Positions 36,715 through 38,884 of a DNA stretch of 38,884 nucleotides are shown here, piece by piece (position 1 is the first letter of the stretch; each line of letters opens with the position of its first letter). Made by a program: the position numbers and the translations under genes. This DNA is from an uncultured Lachnospiraceae bacterium. GTDB taxonomy: Bacteria > Bacillota > Clostridia > Lachnospirales > Lachnospiraceae. The DNA is taken from the NCBI GenBank assembly GCA_947588855.1, contig CANQBN010000003.1, positions 1-38,884 of the forward strand. The letters run 5' to 3'. A model generated the notes under the pieces. It was not told the origin of the DNA. It was given only the letters and a program-made list of their open reading frames with translations, and searched no databases.

Positions 36715-38529
36715 TTATACTTTTTTACTATCTTCTTTTTTTACAAAGATATATTCGGTATCTCTATCGCCATTTTTTTGGCGTACTTCCACTTCGTAGG
36801 GGATTTGTCCGGCTTCAGACAAATATTCCATGCATGGCTCAGTTATTACATGATCGTTCTTCTTGATTATATCATTAAGTGTGTGCCATTTAGGGTGACT
36901 ATTATCAAGCGCTCCAACTATTACTTTTAAGTGCTCCGATATACTATTTTTAAATTTCACGCATTCGTCGTGCGAGAGAGGCTTTCCCTCGATTTTTTCC
37001 ATTGCCTCAATTATTTCTTTTCTAGCTTTTTCTTTAGCTGTATCGCTTATATTTTTCAGTATGTCATTAATCTCGGATTCTTCCTTTCCTAGCCAACGAA
37101 GCTGTTCTCTAAGGAAAGCGGTTTCCCCTTCATTTTGATATTTTCCAATCATTTCCCTGTAAATATAAGCTAGATTGATAAGATGTTGGTAAGATAACAA
37201 ATTTAACTGCAGGGTTGTCCCCACCAAGCAAAAAACTTTTTTTACATCGTCAAGATGTATGTTGTTATAAAAAATATTGTTTAAAATAGAGCAATGCATC
37301 CATATAACATAGTAAAGCTCATTTTGATTTATTCCATCAATATTTACGTTATTATTAAACGGGCTTACCTGAGACTTTATAAAATTAGAGTAAGAAGCAT
37401 AATAATTAAATGCTACATTCCTTGCGCTCTTAATACTATTAGATCGCTGGATAAAATGATTTTTGTCATATTGATAAAGATAGAGCGTTACACGCCCGCT
37501 TTCTTTACGCCGTCTCCCTAACATTTGGATGAATTCTGTTTCCGTATCTGCTATTATAATAATATTTTTTAACTGGATATCCTTTATATTGATGCCATTG
37601 TCCATTACCGAAGTGGAAATTAATACTTTAGCAGACTGAATCTGTTCTCTCTTTATTGTATTAACAATAGCATTGCCCTCTTCGTCTTGCCTGTATTCCG
37701 AAGAAATCATTACTACCTGCTTTTTTTCATTCTTATTAATCCCCTTTTCTAAAACATCTTTTAATTTATTGCCTTTTTCAATATTATCTACAAATATTAA
37801 CCATTTTCCCCCTTTTGAATTAACCAGCTCAGGGATTTTATCGTAACTTCTGATAATTATATCAGATATATCAACATAGTCATAGTTTCGTGGAATTTCA
37901 TATTCTCTCACATTTCCTGTCCCTAACATTGGTCTGCCCATTGGATCTGTATTCCGATAATTTGAAATACGATAATGATAGATAGCTGTATTTATGTCCC
38001 TCTGTTTAGATATACTCGCCTCAAAAAAAGACTTAAATTCATTTATAGTCGCAGATAAAAAAATACAGATTTTCTGTCCTAGACACAAGTCTTGAACGAA
38101 TGCATAAGAAAATGCTGTGTTAGTATTAAAATTAGAATCAGCTAAAAAGTAATGACATTCATCACAGATGATATAATCATAATTATAATAATTCATAATA
38201 CTTCTAAAGCTGTCAGTAATACGCCACCAGTTTGTCTGGTAAAGATATGAGGCCATTTTCTTTTCTAATGCCTGATATGTTTCAATGGTTATATTACTTT
38301 GATAATAATAATACTGTAACTGTTCTTTTACACTCTCCAATAACTGTTCTTTTAATATTTCTCGATTAACTAAATATAATATTCTTTTATCGCATCTGAC
38401 AGCATGGGGAAGCAATTCTTTAAGAATGAAATTAGTCTTCCCTGTTCCAGTAGCAGCCGAAATATAAATACGATTTCCCGACTTCCACTCGGTGTATTCC
38501 TTCTTAATTACATCTGATACATAGGGCAT
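36715..38529 (-). CDS. SF2 DEAD/DEAH-type helicase
   Basis: YISAATGTGKTNFILKELL (motif I), YDYIICDECHYF (II), IFLSATINEF (III), QMLGRRRKESGRV (VI). Confidence 0.9.
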   Translation of the reverse strand: MPYVSDVIKKEYTEWKSGNRIYISAATGTGKTNFILKELLPHAVRCDKRILYLVNREILKEQLLESVKEQLQYYYYQSNITIETYQALEKKMASYLYQTNWWRITDSFRSIMNYYNYDYIICDECHYFLADSNFNTNTAFSYAFVQDLCLGQKICIFLSATINEFKSFFEASISKQRDINTAIYHYRISNYRNTDPMGRPMLGTGNVREYEIPRNYDYVDISDIIIRSYDKIPELVNSKGGKWLIFVDNIEKGNKLKDVLEKGINKNEKKQVVMISSEYRQDEEGNAIVNTIKREQIQSAKVLISTSVMDNGINIKDIQLKNIIIIADTETEFIQMLGRRRKESGRVTLYLYQYDKNHFIQRSNSIKSARNVAFNYYASYSNFIKSQVSPFNNNVNIDGINQNELYYVIWMHCSILNNIFYNNIHLDDVKKVFCLVGTTLQLNLLSYQHLINLAYIYREMIGKYQNEGETAFLREQLRWLGKEESEINDILKNISDTAKEKARKEIIEAMEKIEGKPLSHDECVKFKNSISEHLKVIVGALDNSHPKWHTLNDIIKKNDHVITEPCMEYLSEAGQIPYEVEVRQKNGDRDTEYIFVKKEDSKKV

Positions 38530-38726
38530 ATGATTTCTCCTGAAGTAAAACTAGATAATGGAAAATGGAAATGTATAATATATTATAAATTCCAACAACC
38601 ATTATCGCATATACGTGCTACAGTATTATAATATCATACTCATAAAAGGAATACCAGTCCGTTGCATCAATGTGCAACGGCATAATTCATAGCCAAATGA
38701 TGCACAATTATAGATAATAGGGAAGG

Positions 38727-38826
38727 AATCATGGCTAAGATGGACAAGCGAAGTGTGGAAAATCTAATTGGGCCGTTCCATTTTCCATCGGATACCCTAA
38801 TGACGAATCGTGAAGTGAAAAGTTAA
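38727..38826 (+). CDS. Possible 31-aa small ORF
   Basis: MAKMDKRSVENLIGPFHFPSDTLMTNREVKS with GGGAAGGAAT upstream; overlaps a 23-bp repeat shared with about 19.1 kb. Coordinates approximate. Confidence 0.3.
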
Positions 38827-38884
38827 CTTCCACTTCTAAAGACTCCGGCAAAAAAGTTGCCGTTAGTGTTGCAGGAAAGGATAT

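Noticed and set aside
18876-38884. CRISPR array
   Set aside because: No regularly spaced direct repeats were seen; repeats present are palindromes, terminators or dispersed sites.
18876-38884. Self-transmissible ICE
   Set aside because: No VirB4, VirD4/TcpA or other T4SS genes visible in the window; a mobilizable element is the more supportable call.

Overview
Clostridia/Lachnospiraceae-like chromosomal window with two parts. (1) About 1-16,000: a minus-strand anaerobic cobalamin operon, read 5'->3' as cbiK-type chelatase, BtuFCD-like ABC transporter, cbiD, cbiF, cbiG, cbiH, cbiJ, cbiET, cbiA, cobT, cobU, cobS, a short CobU-like paralog, and cbiB (truncated by the window edge). It is preceded by a B12 riboswitch (exact B12 box) and an intrinsic terminator. 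Then come rpoN (sigma-54), tRNA-Gln(TTG), an sce7726-like gene and tRNA-Leu(TAG). (2) About 18,900 to the end: an accessory region that looks like an integrated mobilizable element next to tRNA-Leu. It carries DUF5688-like, Rad52/Sak-like, YqaJ-like and DUF932-like genes, a YARHG lipoprotein, an XRE regulator, a plus-strand WYL-regulator/glycine-rich membrane protein operon, a soluble + membrane protein pair, MobC and a mini-relaxase, a degenerate relaxase-like paralog, a 33-bp perfect inverted repeat, tyrosine integrase, excisionase and an SF2 helicase. Best candidates for undescribed biology: the WYL/glycine-rich membrane protein operon (26.9-30.7 kb), the soluble/4-TM pair (30.77-32.21 kb), the paired active-like/degenerate mini-relaxases around the giant palindrome, and a 27-aa peptide whose RBS sits in the loop of a 19-bp hairpin. 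All assignments come from reading sequence and motifs; no database search was run.
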